A stretch of DNA of 64,000 bases. Source: Arenibacter sp040216555 (GTDB lineage: Bacteria > Bacteroidota > Bacteroidia > Flavobacteriales > Flavobacteriaceae). The stretch covers positions 1 through 64,000 of the forward strand of contig JAVJOW010000036.1 of NCBI GenBank assembly GCA_040216555.1. Reading direction: 5' to 3'. Below are positions 55,000-64,000 of this stretch, piece by piece. Below the pieces are notes generated by a model. The model had not been told where the DNA came from, made no database searches, and saw only the letters and a list, made by a program, of their open reading frames with translations. Both the position numbers and the translations under genes were made by a program. Position 1 is the first letter of the stretch, and each line of letters starts with the position of its first letter.

Positions 55000-55464
55000 T
55001 TAGATTATTAATAATTCCATTTTAATGTCACTCCTGGCATAGGGGAGATTTTTTTCGATTTCAATTTCCTTAAAACCATACTTTCTATAGATATACAAGG
55101 CATTTTCCAACTTGGTGCTGGAGTATAAAATTATTTTTTTCCAGGCATTTTGTTTCCCTAAATCAATAGCAAAAGCTAAAAGTGCTTGGCCAATTTTCAA
55201 TCCTTGATAATTTGGATCTACCGCCATTTTACCTAATTCATAGACCTTGTCCCTCACTTTTAAAAATGCAAAGCAGCCTACTATTTCCTCATTGTATTGG
55301 GCAAAATATATGTATCCACCTTTATTTATTATGTTGGTTTCACAATTTTCCAAAATAAAGGCGTCTTTTGGTTCCACATAAAAGTACCTCTCCAACCAAG
55401 CTACATTAAGTTCCTTAAACCTCTTGGCATATTGGGAATCAAAGGGAATAATGCTCAAATCCAT
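55000..55464 (-). CDS. GNAT family N-acetyltransferase
   Basis: 154 residues with the GNAT core: YVEP-D near the start, GCFAFLKV, ELGKMAVDPNYQGLKIGQALLAF (motif A, Q/RxxGxG/A reads QGLKIGQA), YSSTKLENALYIYRKYGF (motif B). It acetylates amines using acetyl-CoA; substrate unknown. First gene of the pair with the MBL lipoprotein. Confidence 0.9.
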   Translation of the reverse strand: MDLSIIPFDSQYAKRFKELNVAWLERYFYVEPKDAFILENCETNIINKGGYIYFAQYNEEIVGCFAFLKVRDKVYELGKMAVDPNYQGLKIGQALLAFAIDLGKQNAWKKIILYSSTKLENALYIYRKYGFKEIEIEKNLPYARSDIKMELLII

Positions 55465-55637
55465 CTAAATTAAATCAATATACCCATAAAGTTAAGGTAA
55501 GCATTTTGTATTCTTTAGAAGAAATGTTAATTTTTTTAATCTAAAAAAATCTAAAATCAAAACCTGATCGTATATAAAGTGTTACAAACAAATAAATTTA
55601 AGGTTTAAAAAAAATTAAATAATTAATAATTACAATT

Positions 55638-56525
55638 ATGACTGAAACAAAAAGTAATAATGGACTGAAGGTTATTGCAGGTTTATTAGGTGTAATTTTA
55701 CTTGGGGTAATCATTTACACAGTAAGTTTATATCAGGACAAACAAAAGAACACTGCATTACTTACCAAAGAAAAAGAATTGGTTGTTGAAGATTTGACCA
55801 GTTTGAAATCAGAGTATGACAAGGCTATCTTGGAAAGCAACGCTACCAATGAAGAATTAGTTTCTGCTAGGGATAACATTGCAAAATACATTGATTCTGT
55901 TAAGACCATGAAATCTGATATTGCAAGTCTATATCGCTACAGAAAGCAAGTAGGTATCTTGACCAAAGAAAGAGAGCAATTGATAAGAAAAGTTGATTCT
56001 TTAACCAGATCCAATACTTTCTTGGCCATGCAAAGGGACAGTACTTATGTTGAATTGGAAAAGCAGACTGTTTTCAACGATTCATTAGTAGTACAGAACA
56101 CTCAGTTGGCAGATGTAGTTTCTAAAGGGTCAGCATTAAATCTATCCAAATTCTCTGTAGATGCAGTTAAGGAAAGAACAAGCGGCAAATTGGTATCTAC
56201 TTCTAGAGCTAAGGCTACCGACAAATTAAAAGTTTGTTTCACAGTTGCAGACAACGTAATTGCACAAGCTGGTGACAGACAATTCTTTATTGAGGTTTTA
56301 GATCCACAAGGAAATGTATTGGGCGAAAGTTTTTCCAAAACAAGTGATTCCGGAGCTTCTGTAACTTACAGCAAAGGAACTGAATTCTACTATGAGAACC
56401 GCTCTTTGGACGTATGTGATTTCATTAACAAGCCAGCAAGTGAATTCCAAAAAGGGAATTATATGGTAAATGTTTATGATAACAATCTAAAATTATTGGG
56501 AACTTCCAAGTTTCAATTAAAATAA
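55638..56525 (+). CDS. Membrane-anchored coiled-coil protein with C-terminal beta domain
   Basis: 295 residues. One membrane segment (about 11-29, VIAGLLGVILLGVIIYTVSLY), then a coiled coil (about 35-150), then a beta domain (about 165-295: KVCFTVADN, QFFIEVLDPQGNVLGE, VDNNLKLLG-like end). A periplasmic envelope protein in Bacteroidota. The coiled coil resembles that of the two OmpA-family proteins in this window, but the C-terminal domain differs. Followed by a strong terminator. Function unknown. Confidence 0.82.
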   Translation: MTETKSNNGLKVIAGLLGVILLGVIIYTVSLYQDKQKNTALLTKEKELVVEDLTSLKSEYDKAILESNATNEELVSARDNIAKYIDSVKTMKSDIASLYRYRKQVGILTKEREQLIRKVDSLTRSNTFLAMQRDSTYVELEKQTVFNDSLVVQNTQLADVVSKGSALNLSKFSVDAVKERTSGKLVSTSRAKATDKLKVCFTVADNVIAQAGDRQFFIEVLDPQGNVLGESFSKTSDSGASVTYSKGTEFYYENRSLDVCDFINKPASEFQKGNYMVNVYDNNLKLLGTSKFQLK

Positions 56526-56551
56526 GGAACACTATCCATTTAACTAAAAAG

Positions 56552-56580
56552 GCCAATCTCTAGGGATTGGCTTTTTTTTT
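56552..56580 (+). terminator. Strong intrinsic terminator
   Basis: GCCAATC-N6-GATTGGC stem followed by nine T, 26 nt after the coiled-coil gene. Confidence 0.9.
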
Positions 56581-56598
56581 ATTTATTGACTTCAAGAA

Positions 56599-57996
56599 TT
56601 AATCCAAGGTCCCAACCATATCTTCTGGTTTTACCCACTCATCATATTCTTCGGCGGTTACATATCCCAAATTTATAGCCTCTTCCTTTAAAGTAGTACC
56701 ATTTTTGTGGGCAGTATTGGCAATTTCTGCAGCCTTGTAATATCCTATTTTAGTGTTCAGGGCCGTAACCAACATTAAGGAATTGTTTAAAAGTTGCTTA
56801 ATAACATCGTGATTAGGTTCTATACCTACGGCACAATTTTCGTCGAAACTAACACAGGCATCTCCTATTAATTGGGCAGATTGCAATATGTTCGCCGCCA
56901 TCATCGGTTTAAAAACATTTAGTTCGTAATGGCCTTGGGTTCCACCTACGGTAATGGCAACATCGTTCCCCATCACCTGGGCACAAACCATGGTCAGTGC
57001 CTCACATTGTGTTGGATTTACTTTTCCCGGCATAATGGAACTGCCTGGTTCGTTCGCAGGAATAATAATTTCACCTATCCCAGATCTTGGTCCTGAAGCC
57101 ATCATTCTTATATCATTGGCTATTTTATTTAAGCTTACCGCCAATTGCTTTAAGGCACCATGGGTTTCTACTATGGCATCGTGGGATGCCAGTGCCTCAA
57201 ACTTGTTTTCAGCAGTTTTAAAGGGTAGTCCGGTAAATCTGGCAATATATTGAGAAACCAACACATCATAGCCATTGGGGGCATTTAAACCGGTACCTAC
57301 GGCAGTACCGCCAAGCGCCAATTCACTCAAATGATCCAAGGTGTTGTTCAAGGCTTTCAGTCCGTGATCCAATTGGGAAACGTAACCGGAAATTTCCTGT
57401 CCCAAGGTTAGGGGAGTGGCATCCATTAAATGCGTTCGCCCTATTTTTACCACTTTGGCAAATTCCTTGGATTTTTTATTTAATGTATTCCTTAGTTGCG
57501 TAATTCCTGGTATGGTAACTTCAACAATTTTTTTATAGGCTGCAATGTGCATCCCGGTAGGAAAAGTGTCGTTGGAAGACTGGGATTTGTTTACATCATC
57601 ATTGGGTTGAATTGTTTTTTCACCATCCCCTATCTTTTTCCCGGCCAATTCATGGGCCCTATTGGCGATAACCTCGTTAACGTTCATGTTGCTCTGGGTT
57701 CCCGAGCCGGTTTGCCATATCACTAAAGGAAACTGGTCATCGTGTTTACCATCCAATATTTCATCGCATACTTGAGCAATACGATCTCTTTTTTCTTGTG
57801 AAAGTACACCTAATTCATGGTTGGCGTAAGCTGCCGCTTTTTTTAAATAGGCAAATCCATAAACAACATCCAAGGGCATTGATGCCGCTGGACCAATTTT
57901 AAAATTATTTCTCGAGCGTTCGGTTTGAGCTCCCCAATATCTGTTGGACGGCACTTTAACCTCGCCCATGGTATCCTTCTCTATACGGTATTCCAT
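56599..57996 (-). CDS. fumC: Class II fumarate hydratase
   Basis: 465 residues, converting fumarate and malate in the TCA cycle. Motifs: RIEKDTMGEVKVP at the start, WQTGSGTQSNMNVNEV, HLMDATPLTLGQE, and the signature loop GSSIMPGKVNPTQ with its catalytic Ser. Homotetramer, no iron-sulfur cluster. A TAAATTTG element lies at 58024-58031 on the minus strand. Confidence 0.96.
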   Translation of the reverse strand: MEYRIEKDTMGEVKVPSNRYWGAQTERSRNNFKIGPAASMPLDVVYGFAYLKKAAAYANHELGVLSQEKRDRIAQVCDEILDGKHDDQFPLVIWQTGSGTQSNMNVNEVIANRAHELAGKKIGDGEKTIQPNDDVNKSQSSNDTFPTGMHIAAYKKIVEVTIPGITQLRNTLNKKSKEFAKVVKIGRTHLMDATPLTLGQEISGYVSQLDHGLKALNNTLDHLSELALGGTAVGTGLNAPNGYDVLVSQYIARFTGLPFKTAENKFEALASHDAIVETHGALKQLAVSLNKIANDIRMMASGPRSGIGEIIIPANEPGSSIMPGKVNPTQCEALTMVCAQVMGNDVAITVGGTQGHYELNVFKPMMAANILQSAQLIGDACVSFDENCAVGIEPNHDVIKQLLNNSLMLVTALNTKIGYYKAAEIANTAHKNGTTLKEEAINLGYVTAEEYDEWVKPEDMVGTLD

Positions 57997-58087
57997 AATT
58001 TAAATTGAGTTTATTGATATTTACAAATTTACATTTATCTCCTTAAGTAATAAAATTTCCACAAGGGTTAAGAGAGTACTTTCCGTG

Positions 58088-58492
58088 TTATAAAAATTTT
58101 GATTTTAGTTCAGGTGTAGGAATCATACAGGCGTCCTTTTTACCATACCATTGATACCTGTTTTTGGCAATATAGTCGTACACCCAATTTCTTAATTTTT
58201 CGGGTATCCATTCCAATACACTGGCAAATTGCCATGCGCCTCCAAAAGACTGGGCAATTTTAAGGGCTGCGGTAGATTTGGTATAATAGGCCACACCTGG
58301 CTCTATAAGAATAATGGAATCGATCCGAGAGGTATCTATCCCTCGCTCCTCAACCAATTTTTTTCCGATTTCGCTCTGCAGAGCTGCGAACCTAAATGCA
58401 TTCTTCTTATCGCGTTTAATAACGTATTGCACCGAACTGTTGCAAAGGTTACAAACCCCGTCAAAGAGAATTATTTTATTGTTTTCAATCAT
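58088..58492 (-). CDS. Thiol-disulfide oxidoreductase DCC family protein
   Basis: 134 residues, DUF393/DCC: ILFDGVCNLCNSSVQYVIKRD at the N-terminus with the DxxCxxC motif, RFAALQSEIGK, and YRWYGKKDACM at the C-terminus. The DCC cysteines (CNLC) suggest thioredoxin-like activity. It lies 23 nt downstream of mutS2 and is probably in the same transcript. Confidence 0.9.
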   Translation of the reverse strand: MIENNKIILFDGVCNLCNSSVQYVIKRDKKNAFRFAALQSEIGKKLVEERGIDTSRIDSIILIEPGVAYYTKSTAALKIAQSFGGAWQFASVLEWIPEKLRNWVYDYIAKNRYQWYGKKDACMIPTPELKSKFL

Positions 58493-58515
58493 TTCCGTAG
58501 TGGTCCAACCACTTT

Positions 58516-60687
58516 TTACATTTTTCTTTCAACCAATTCCAGTTGGTCTACCGCAACATTGGTAGTGAAAATACCATAGTTGACAATAGCCTTGTTCTTT
58601 TCCAAACTATCTATACTGCCCACAGCCTTACCATCCATTAGTCGTACACGGTCGCCCACTTTAAATACCGGACGTGGCTTGTTTTTCTCCGTTACTTCGG
58701 CCTTCTTTTTCTCAACTTTTTTCTTTTCGCGGATTACTTCCACCTTTTTTATCACCTCTTCTTCTACTTTGGCCTTCCTTTCTTTTTGTGCTTTTACTTC
58801 TTTGGTCGATTGCTTTTTGCGCTTACTGTTCTCCGTTTCCACAATACGTATTAATTCGGAAACCAAATTACGCTTCTTTTTATCCTGAAAATATTTTTCC
58901 GCAGCAGTATTTACCTTATTTCCTAAATAGATCATCCGTTGGTTATGGTCGTACAACTCCTGATAGTTTTCCAATTTGGATTTGATCTTGGAATTAAGGT
59001 CCTCCAATTTTTGGGCTTCCGTCCTGGCCTTGGATTCCTCCTCCTGAAGCCTGGAACCAGTTTTCTCCATTTTACTCCGCTCCTTTTGGAGCTTGGCAAT
59101 GGTGGCATCAAAACGTACCTTGCCATGCTCTATTTTCTTTTTAGCCTTGTTGATTAGGCTATAGGGAATACCATTCTTTTGCGCCACTTCAAAAGTAAAG
59201 GAACTACCGGCCTGTCCCAATACCAATTGATAGGTTGGTTCCAACGATTGTCCATCAAAAAGCATATTGGCATTGGTAACATGCGGCAATTCATTGGCCA
59301 ACAATTTAAGATTGGCATAGTGGGTGGTAATAACTCCATAAGCACCCCTTTCATAGAAAACCTCCAAAAAGGTCTCGGCCAGGGCACCGCCAAGTTCCGG
59401 ATCACTTCCAGTTCCAAATTCATCGATCAGAAACAAGGTCTTGTCGTTGCATTTGCGCAAGAAGTAATTCATATTCTTCAAGCGATAGCTATAGGTACTG
59501 AGATGGTTTTCTATGGACTGGTTGTCCCCTATATCGGTTAGGACATTGTCGAACAAACATACTTTGGACCGTTCATGAACCGGAATCAATAAACCGCTCT
59601 GCAGCATTACCTGTAAAAGACCAATGGTTTTCAGGGTAATACTTTTCCCCCCGGCATTGGGTCCGGAAATAACTATAATTCTATTTTCAGGATGCAGGGC
59701 AATAGTTTGAGGATATGTTTTTTCCTTTTTGTACTTATTGCTCAAAAATAACAACGGGTGGTAGGCATCCCTTAAATAAAGCTCTCTATTGTCACTAATT
59801 TCCGGCAGCAGAGCATCCATTTCCAGCGCATATTTTGCCTTGGACGCCGTAATGTCCATATGAACCAGAAAATCTTGGTAGGCATACAATTCAGGTGCAA
59901 AAGGTCGTATACGGTTCGTGAGATCGTTCAATATTTTTTGTATTTCTTCCCGTTCTTCGAATTCCAAGTTACCGAGTTCCCTACTGTACCTAAGTGTAGC
60001 CTCCGGTTCAATGTAGACAATACTTCCTGTTTTGGAGGTTCCCATTACAGCTCCCTTTACTTTTTTTCGATACATGCTCTTTACGGCAAGTACACGTCTA
60101 TTATCTACAACAGATTCCCTGATTTCGTCCAAAAGTTCCGAAGCATGATAGGTATTCAGGGCCGTGGCAAAACTTTGATTTATTTTACCCTTCACCACAA
60201 CCATTTGGGAACGGATATTTTGAAGGTTGTTGGAGGCATTATCCTTTATTTCTCCAAATTTATCAATGACAGCCTCTATATTTCGAGGAATTTCAGTGTT
60301 AAGGGCAATACCATCAGAAACTGCAAATAATAGGGGATAGTACTCCTTAAATTTTATAAAGAACTTAATATGGGTAGCTACTGTTGTACAAATGGAACCT
60401 ATTTTCTTAAACCCACCTACTTCCAAAGTGGTATTCTCAATTTTAAGGAGTTTCAACTCTGGATTAATGGTGTCAAAGTTATGATTTGGAATCCTATTAT
60501 CGTTAGAGTAGGAGGCCAAATACTCCGAAGTTTGTCCCAAAACGTCCAATAATTCGGATTTGATGGATATTGGTTCCAAATCAACAACCTGTTCCTTTCC
60601 TAGCTCTGAGGTGCATCGTGCAGCCAATTGCAGTAGGACAGTATTAAACTCGAGATCTTGCAGCGTTTTTGAACTTATTTTATTCAT
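58516..60687 (-). CDS. MutS2-type DNA-structure-specific ATPase without Smr domain
   Basis: 723 residues. MutS2-like: N-terminal 'LEFNTVLLQLAARCTSELG', a clamp region, an ATPase with Walker A GPNAGGKSITLKT, and DEFGTGSDPELGGALAETF, then a long charged coiled coil and an OB/KOW-like end (FKVGDRVRLMDGKAVGSID). The Smr endonuclease domain of Bacillus MutS2 (785 residues) is missing. Family roles include suppression of recombination and rescue of collided ribosomes. Smr-less forms are usual in Flavobacteriia. Confidence 0.9.
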   Translation of the reverse strand: MNKISSKTLQDLEFNTVLLQLAARCTSELGKEQVVDLEPISIKSELLDVLGQTSEYLASYSNDNRIPNHNFDTINPELKLLKIENTTLEVGGFKKIGSICTTVATHIKFFIKFKEYYPLLFAVSDGIALNTEIPRNIEAVIDKFGEIKDNASNNLQNIRSQMVVVKGKINQSFATALNTYHASELLDEIRESVVDNRRVLAVKSMYRKKVKGAVMGTSKTGSIVYIEPEATLRYSRELGNLEFEEREEIQKILNDLTNRIRPFAPELYAYQDFLVHMDITASKAKYALEMDALLPEISDNRELYLRDAYHPLLFLSNKYKKEKTYPQTIALHPENRIIVISGPNAGGKSITLKTIGLLQVMLQSGLLIPVHERSKVCLFDNVLTDIGDNQSIENHLSTYSYRLKNMNYFLRKCNDKTLFLIDEFGTGSDPELGGALAETFLEVFYERGAYGVITTHYANLKLLANELPHVTNANMLFDGQSLEPTYQLVLGQAGSSFTFEVAQKNGIPYSLINKAKKKIEHGKVRFDATIAKLQKERSKMEKTGSRLQEEESKARTEAQKLEDLNSKIKSKLENYQELYDHNQRMIYLGNKVNTAAEKYFQDKKKRNLVSELIRIVETENSKRKKQSTKEVKAQKERKAKVEEEVIKKVEVIREKKKVEKKKAEVTEKNKPRPVFKVGDRVRLMDGKAVGSIDSLEKNKAIVNYGIFTTNVAVDQLELVERKM

Positions 60688-60928
60688 TTATTAAATTTTC
60701 CTTGCCATAAGGTTTTATAACCTTCAAAGGTAAGGAATAGGTGCAATATGGGAGGACTGTAAATACATGTATTTATTGCCCCGATACACCTTTCTTTAGC
60801 ACAAGGACCTGCTCTAGGTCTGAAAAAGAAGAGGAAAATTGGTTCTTGGAACAATATTTTTGGCACAGTATATGTTTTATAGCTAGGCTATTACTTTAGT
60901 TTTTTTAATAACCATTTAAAATAACCAG

Positions 60929-61978
60929 ATGAAAAACCATAAATTAATACTTGGATATATTGGAATTGGTATTTTATTAATGTCCTGCAGCGCCACCAAT
61001 AATTTAACGATGGGAGCCACAGAACCGGCCATAGTACATCTTCCCAAAGAAATACAGAGAATAGGTATTATCAATAGAAGTTTGCCTTCTGAAGGCAATA
61101 AACAAATTGACAAGGTCGATCAAATATTATCCGCCGAAGGACTTAATCTTGATAAAAAAGGTGCTGAAGTTGCCATAAATGCCCTATCGGATGAATTGGC
61201 CGGCACTGGAAGGTTTGAAGAAATACTTATTTTGGATAACGAAACGGAAATAAGAAAAGGACTGGATGTCTTTCCAGCCAGCTTATCCTGGGAGGTTATC
61301 GAAGAGATTTGTAAAGCCAATGAAGTTGATGCTATTTTTTCCTTGGCTTTTTACGATACGGATACACAGGTTTCCTATAAACCATCCTTAATGCAACTTC
61401 CCAACAGTTTGGGGGTTAAAGTTTCGGTACCGGCCCATGAAGTCACTCTGAACACACTTATAAAAAATGGATGGCGAATCTATAACCCCAGTACCAGGCA
61501 AATTGTGGACGAGTTTATGTACACCGACCATTTGGTATCCTCAGGGAGAGGTATTAATCCGGTAAAAGCAATCGAAGCCGTAGCCCGTAGGAACGAGGCT
61601 GTAGAGGAATTGAGTAGAAATATTGGATATGCCTATGGATCTAGACTTTCCCCATACAAACATAGGATCAGCAGGGATTACTTTGTTCGTGGAACCGACA
61701 ATTTTGTAGTGGCCAAAAGACGCGCTCAAACCGGGGATTGGCAAGGTGCTGCCCAACTTTGGGAAAAAGAATTAGACAATTCAAAGTCCAAAATTGCGGG
61801 AAGGGCCTGTTACAATATGGCGATAATAAATGAAATCAACGGAGATTTGAATGCCGCCATGGATTGGGCTTCAAAGTCTTATGCCGATTATGACAATAAG
61901 GTGGCTCTTAGATATTTGAATATTCTTAAATATCGACTATCGCAAAATGAAGTCTTGGAACAACAAGCATCCCGATAA
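60929..61978 (+). CDS. DUF6340 family lipoprotein, copy 1
   Basis: 349 residues with lipobox (IGILLMSC, Cys20). DUF6340 features: 'PAIVHLPKEIQRIGIINRS' near the start, VDAIFSLAFYDTD, and TPR-like C-terminal WQGAAQLWEKELDNSKSKIAGRACYNMAI. It is a collinear paralogue of the next gene. Function unknown; periplasmic. Confidence 0.85.
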   Translation: MKNHKLILGYIGIGILLMSCSATNNLTMGATEPAIVHLPKEIQRIGIINRSLPSEGNKQIDKVDQILSAEGLNLDKKGAEVAINALSDELAGTGRFEEILILDNETEIRKGLDVFPASLSWEVIEEICKANEVDAIFSLAFYDTDTQVSYKPSLMQLPNSLGVKVSVPAHEVTLNTLIKNGWRIYNPSTRQIVDEFMYTDHLVSSGRGINPVKAIEAVARRNEAVEELSRNIGYAYGSRLSPYKHRISRDYFVRGTDNFVVAKRRAQTGDWQGAAQLWEKELDNSKSKIAGRACYNMAIINEINGDLNAAMDWASKSYADYDNKVALRYLNILKYRLSQNEVLEQQASR

Positions 61979-61991
61979 AAATATCGGCCTT
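61972..61991 (+). terminator. Short hairpin overlapping the stop of DUF6340 copy 1
   Basis: CCGATA-AAAA-TATCGG followed by CCTTTT. The left arm includes part of the stop codon. Confidence 0.4.
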
Positions 61992-62286
61992 TTATAAAGT
62001 ACATTTCATGGGAATATAACAACAAAAAAGTCCGTGGTCCATATAAATGGAACCGGACTTTTTTGGTTTTAAGTGTATTCTTTCAACTATGCAAAGTTTA
62101 GGTTATGCTTCTAAAATTGTACAAAAAATGCTCTTAAAATGACGTTTTCTAAAAAAAAAGGACTTACAAACCCTAAAATTAAAGGGTTAAGGGTTAATTG
62201 GACAATATTTCCACCATATAATGAGTTTTACAAAGGTTATGATATTACGTCTAATTTTTTTAAAGCTTGAATTTAATTTACAAAGC
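61979..62286. other. Intergenic region between the DUF6340 copies
   Basis: 308 nt. It contains a terminator (62024-62065), then AT-rich sequence. No gene seen. Confidence 0.5.
62024..62065 (+). terminator. Long-stem terminator between the DUF6340 paralogues
   Basis: AAAAAAGTCCG, GGTCCAT and ATGGAACC, CGGACTTTTTT make a long hairpin with a small bulge and a T-run. It separates the two transcription units. Confidence 0.85.
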
Positions 62287-63336
62287 ATGGGCAAGTTTTG
62301 TATCCAGTTTGTATTGTTATGCCTAATAGTTATAACTGTAGGTTGCAGTTCCACTAAAGAAATTGTCCTTCAAACTATTGAACCTTCACCTGTACATATT
62401 TCCCAAAAAATTAAAAGGATAGGCATAGTTAATAGAAGTATCCTGCCTGAGTTAGAGGAGGATGAAACAGGCCTTAACGGAATCGTGGCAGCAGAAGAGC
62501 AATGGCTTTCGGAGCAGGGTAGAAATGCAGCCCTTACTGGATTGTTCAACGAGTTATTAAAAGACAACCGCTTTGAGACTATTAAAATCCTGGATTCGAT
62601 ACCACACGAAATTTTACATTTTGAGATGGGAAACGATTCCATTTCCTGGAGCTCTGTTGAAAATATTTGTAATACTTACGATGTGGATGCCATCTTTTCA
62701 ATGGCCTTTTTCGATTCGGAAACCAAAGTATCCATAAAGAAAACATCTATGATGCAACCTAACCTCATGAGGGTGAAGGTAAAAGTACCTGCCCAGGAAC
62801 TTACCCTGGAAACCCTTATTGAAAATGGATGGAAAATATACTATCCAAAATCTAAGGAAATAATTGATGAGATCGTATTCAATGATCAAATTATATCCAA
62901 GGGCAAAGGCACCAATCCTATAGAGGCCTATAAGGCCATTGAGGGAAGAAAGGAAAGCCTTGTTGAACAGAGCAGGACCACAGGTAGCAATTATGGACAG
63001 CGACTGTTACCTTTCGAAAACAGTGTTGAGAGATCATATTTTGCGCGTGGTACCACAAATTTTGAACAGGCTTGTGTACTAGTGGAAAATGGGGACTGGC
63101 AGGGAGCATCTCAACTTTGGGAAAAGGAATTGGATAATTCCAATTCCAAAATTGCAGGACGCGCCTGTTATAATATGGCAATTATGCACGAAATTAACGG
63201 CGATTTGGCATCGGCAATGGATTGGGCAACAAAATCTTATAAAGAGCATGAGAACAAGGATGCCCTGGAATATTTGGATATACTTAAATATAGATCATTC
63301 CAAAATCAAATTTTGGAACAACAGGTTTCTAGATAA
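62287..63336 (+). CDS. DUF6340 family lipoprotein, copy 2
   Basis: 349 residues from the ATG at 62287, which gives a lipoprotein signal (VITVGC, Cys20); an in-frame ATG at 62221 would put 22 extra residues before it. Shared with copy 1: PVHISQKIKRIGIVNRS, VDAIFSMAFFDSE, WQGASQLWEKELDNSNSKIAGRACYNMAI and the ending EQQ-SR. Tandem duplicate kept with moderate divergence and its own promoter region. Function unknown. Confidence 0.83.
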   Translation: MGKFCIQFVLLCLIVITVGCSSTKEIVLQTIEPSPVHISQKIKRIGIVNRSILPELEEDETGLNGIVAAEEQWLSEQGRNAALTGLFNELLKDNRFETIKILDSIPHEILHFEMGNDSISWSSVENICNTYDVDAIFSMAFFDSETKVSIKKTSMMQPNLMRVKVKVPAQELTLETLIENGWKIYYPKSKEIIDEIVFNDQIISKGKGTNPIEAYKAIEGRKESLVEQSRTTGSNYGQRLLPFENSVERSYFARGTTNFEQACVLVENGDWQGASQLWEKELDNSNSKIAGRACYNMAIMHEINGDLASAMDWATKSYKEHENKDALEYLDILKYRSFQNQILEQQVSR

Positions 63337-63556
63337 GTGTACCCATTAGGTCATTCCAAAGCAAAATTGCCATATCTGAACACTAATTCTCCATCAAATA
63401 AAACTATAATTTTGTCACTTCCAGCGCAATCGAGAGGTTTTAGACAACTATGTCCATAAGATCAGTCCATCGACAAGGTCAGGTTGTGCAAGACAGACTC
63501 TACCGGACAGCATTTCACTAACACCTCCAATCAATGGAACTAGACATTGACAAGCC

Positions 63557-64000
63557 TTAAAATGACTGCATGGTAACCAACTTTTTATAGACTCCTTCCT
63601 TATCCATTAGTTGGGCATGGGAACCCTGTTCCACAATCTCACCCTTTTGCAAAACCACTATGGTATCGGCATTTTGTATGGTGGAAAGTCTGTGCGCAAT
63701 AACAATGGAGGTTCTATTCTGCATCATTTTTTCCAAGGCATCCTGCACCAATCTTTCGCTTTCCGTATCCAAGGCAGAGGTGGCCTCATCTAGAATCATA
63801 ATGGGCGGGTTTTTTAGAACTGCCCTAGCGATGGACAGCCGTTGTTTTTGTCCTCCACTTAATTTATTTCCACTATCCCCAATATTGGTATTATACCCAA
63901 GGGGCAGTTCACTTATAAAATCGTGGGCATTGGCTATTTTGGCAGCTTCAATTATTTCTTCCTCTGTAGCATCCTTTTTGCCAAGTCCAATATTATTTTT
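63557..64000 (-). CDS. ABC exporter (MsbA-like), C-terminal part
   Basis: Partial: the frame runs off the window at 64000, with codons in phase from the last base. The visible 147 residues are an ABC ATPase end: LPLGYNTNIGDSGNKLSGGQ, KQRLSIARAVLKNPPIMILDEATSALDTES (signature, Walker B, D-loop), then IVIAHRLSTIQNAD (H-loop). Typical of homodimeric lipid/drug exporters with fused transmembrane domains. The start and the membrane part lie outside. Confidence 0.9.
   Translation of the reverse strand, partial: KNNIGLGKKDATEEEIIEAAKIANAHDFISELPLGYNTNIGDSGNKLSGGQKQRLSIARAVLKNPPIMILDEATSALDTESERLVQDALEKMMQNRTSIVIAHRLSTIQNADTIVVLQKGEIVEQGSHAQLMDKEGVYKKLVTMQSF

Noticed and set aside
59860..60330. 156-codon frame on the plus strand
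   Set aside because: Entirely antisense to mutS2; aromatic-rich shadow composition.

Overview
The window is an AT-rich, gene-dense stretch of chromosome from a Bacteroidota bacterium, almost certainly a marine member of the Flavobacteriaceae (the Maribacter/Arenibacter/Zobellia type is a guess from gene content). Supporting signs are menaquinone genes (menC, menE), a fused E1 alpha/beta 2-oxoacid dehydrogenase, a MutS2 without Smr domain, DUF6340 and CAL67264-type families, many lipoproteins, TonB-plug and PKD proteins, TAnnTTTG-type promoter elements and little use of Shine-Dalgarno sites. I see no rRNA, tRNA, CRISPR array, prophage or intact insertion sequence. Most of the window is ordinary core genome.

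Layout. 0.2-2.9 kb: a secreted protein facing recG. 3.1-12.2 kb: an accessory envelope/signalling island. It holds a periplasmic TPR-CHAT caspase-like protein translationally coupled to a PKD/beta-barrel protein, three lipoprotein genes (two of them paralogues), and, divergently, an ECF sigma factor with a membrane anti-sigma/TPR protein. 12.3-16.2 kb: an M1 aminopeptidase overlapping two tandem patatin-like lipases. 16.2-25.7 kb: DUF7935, a degenerate OmpA paralogue, an M20 hydrolase, UvrD/PcrA, an esterase, TsaC, a canonical OmpA lipoprotein and a glycosyltransferase. 25.8-34.0 kb: an HsdR-N-like nuclease facing holA, DoxX, the fused E1 dehydrogenase, an M1-like protein without its zinc motif but with a beta-barrel, and a LOG protein. 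34.1-39.6 kb: uvrA, a Tudor-like protein, then a putative damage-response module (S24 self-cleaving repressor, a 59-aa protein ending in a clamp-binding-like motif, and a TIGR03915/DUF4130 protein). 40.2-46.8 kb: a TPR histidine kinase, a metallo-hydrolase, an SDR and menC-CPBP-menE. 46.8-58.5 kb: a TonB-plug/TPR protein, acyl-CoA carboxylase, an oxidoreductase, EttA, an MBL lipoprotein, a GNAT, a coiled-coil protein, fumarase and a DCC protein. 58.5-64 kb: MutS2, two tandem DUF6340 lipoproteins and the end of an ABC exporter.

Two places look like undescribed systems. (1) The CHAT island: all three lipoprotein genes carry the same non-housekeeping promoter, GGGTAAY-N18-ATATA(A)GG, 41-43 nt before the start codon. 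This suggests a small regulon of the ECF sigma factor encoded beside them. A CHAT protease and an anti-sigma factor with periplasmic TPRs lie in the same island, so proteolytic control of the sigma factor is a reasonable hypothesis. (2) The S24 repressor module: several TCC-N7/8-GGA dyads fill the divergent promoter between the repressor and the two-gene operon, and cover both -7 elements. The first gene of that operon is a 59-codon ORF ending in QLSLFD.

All statements come from reading the sequence. Family names are from recognition of motifs, not from database searches.
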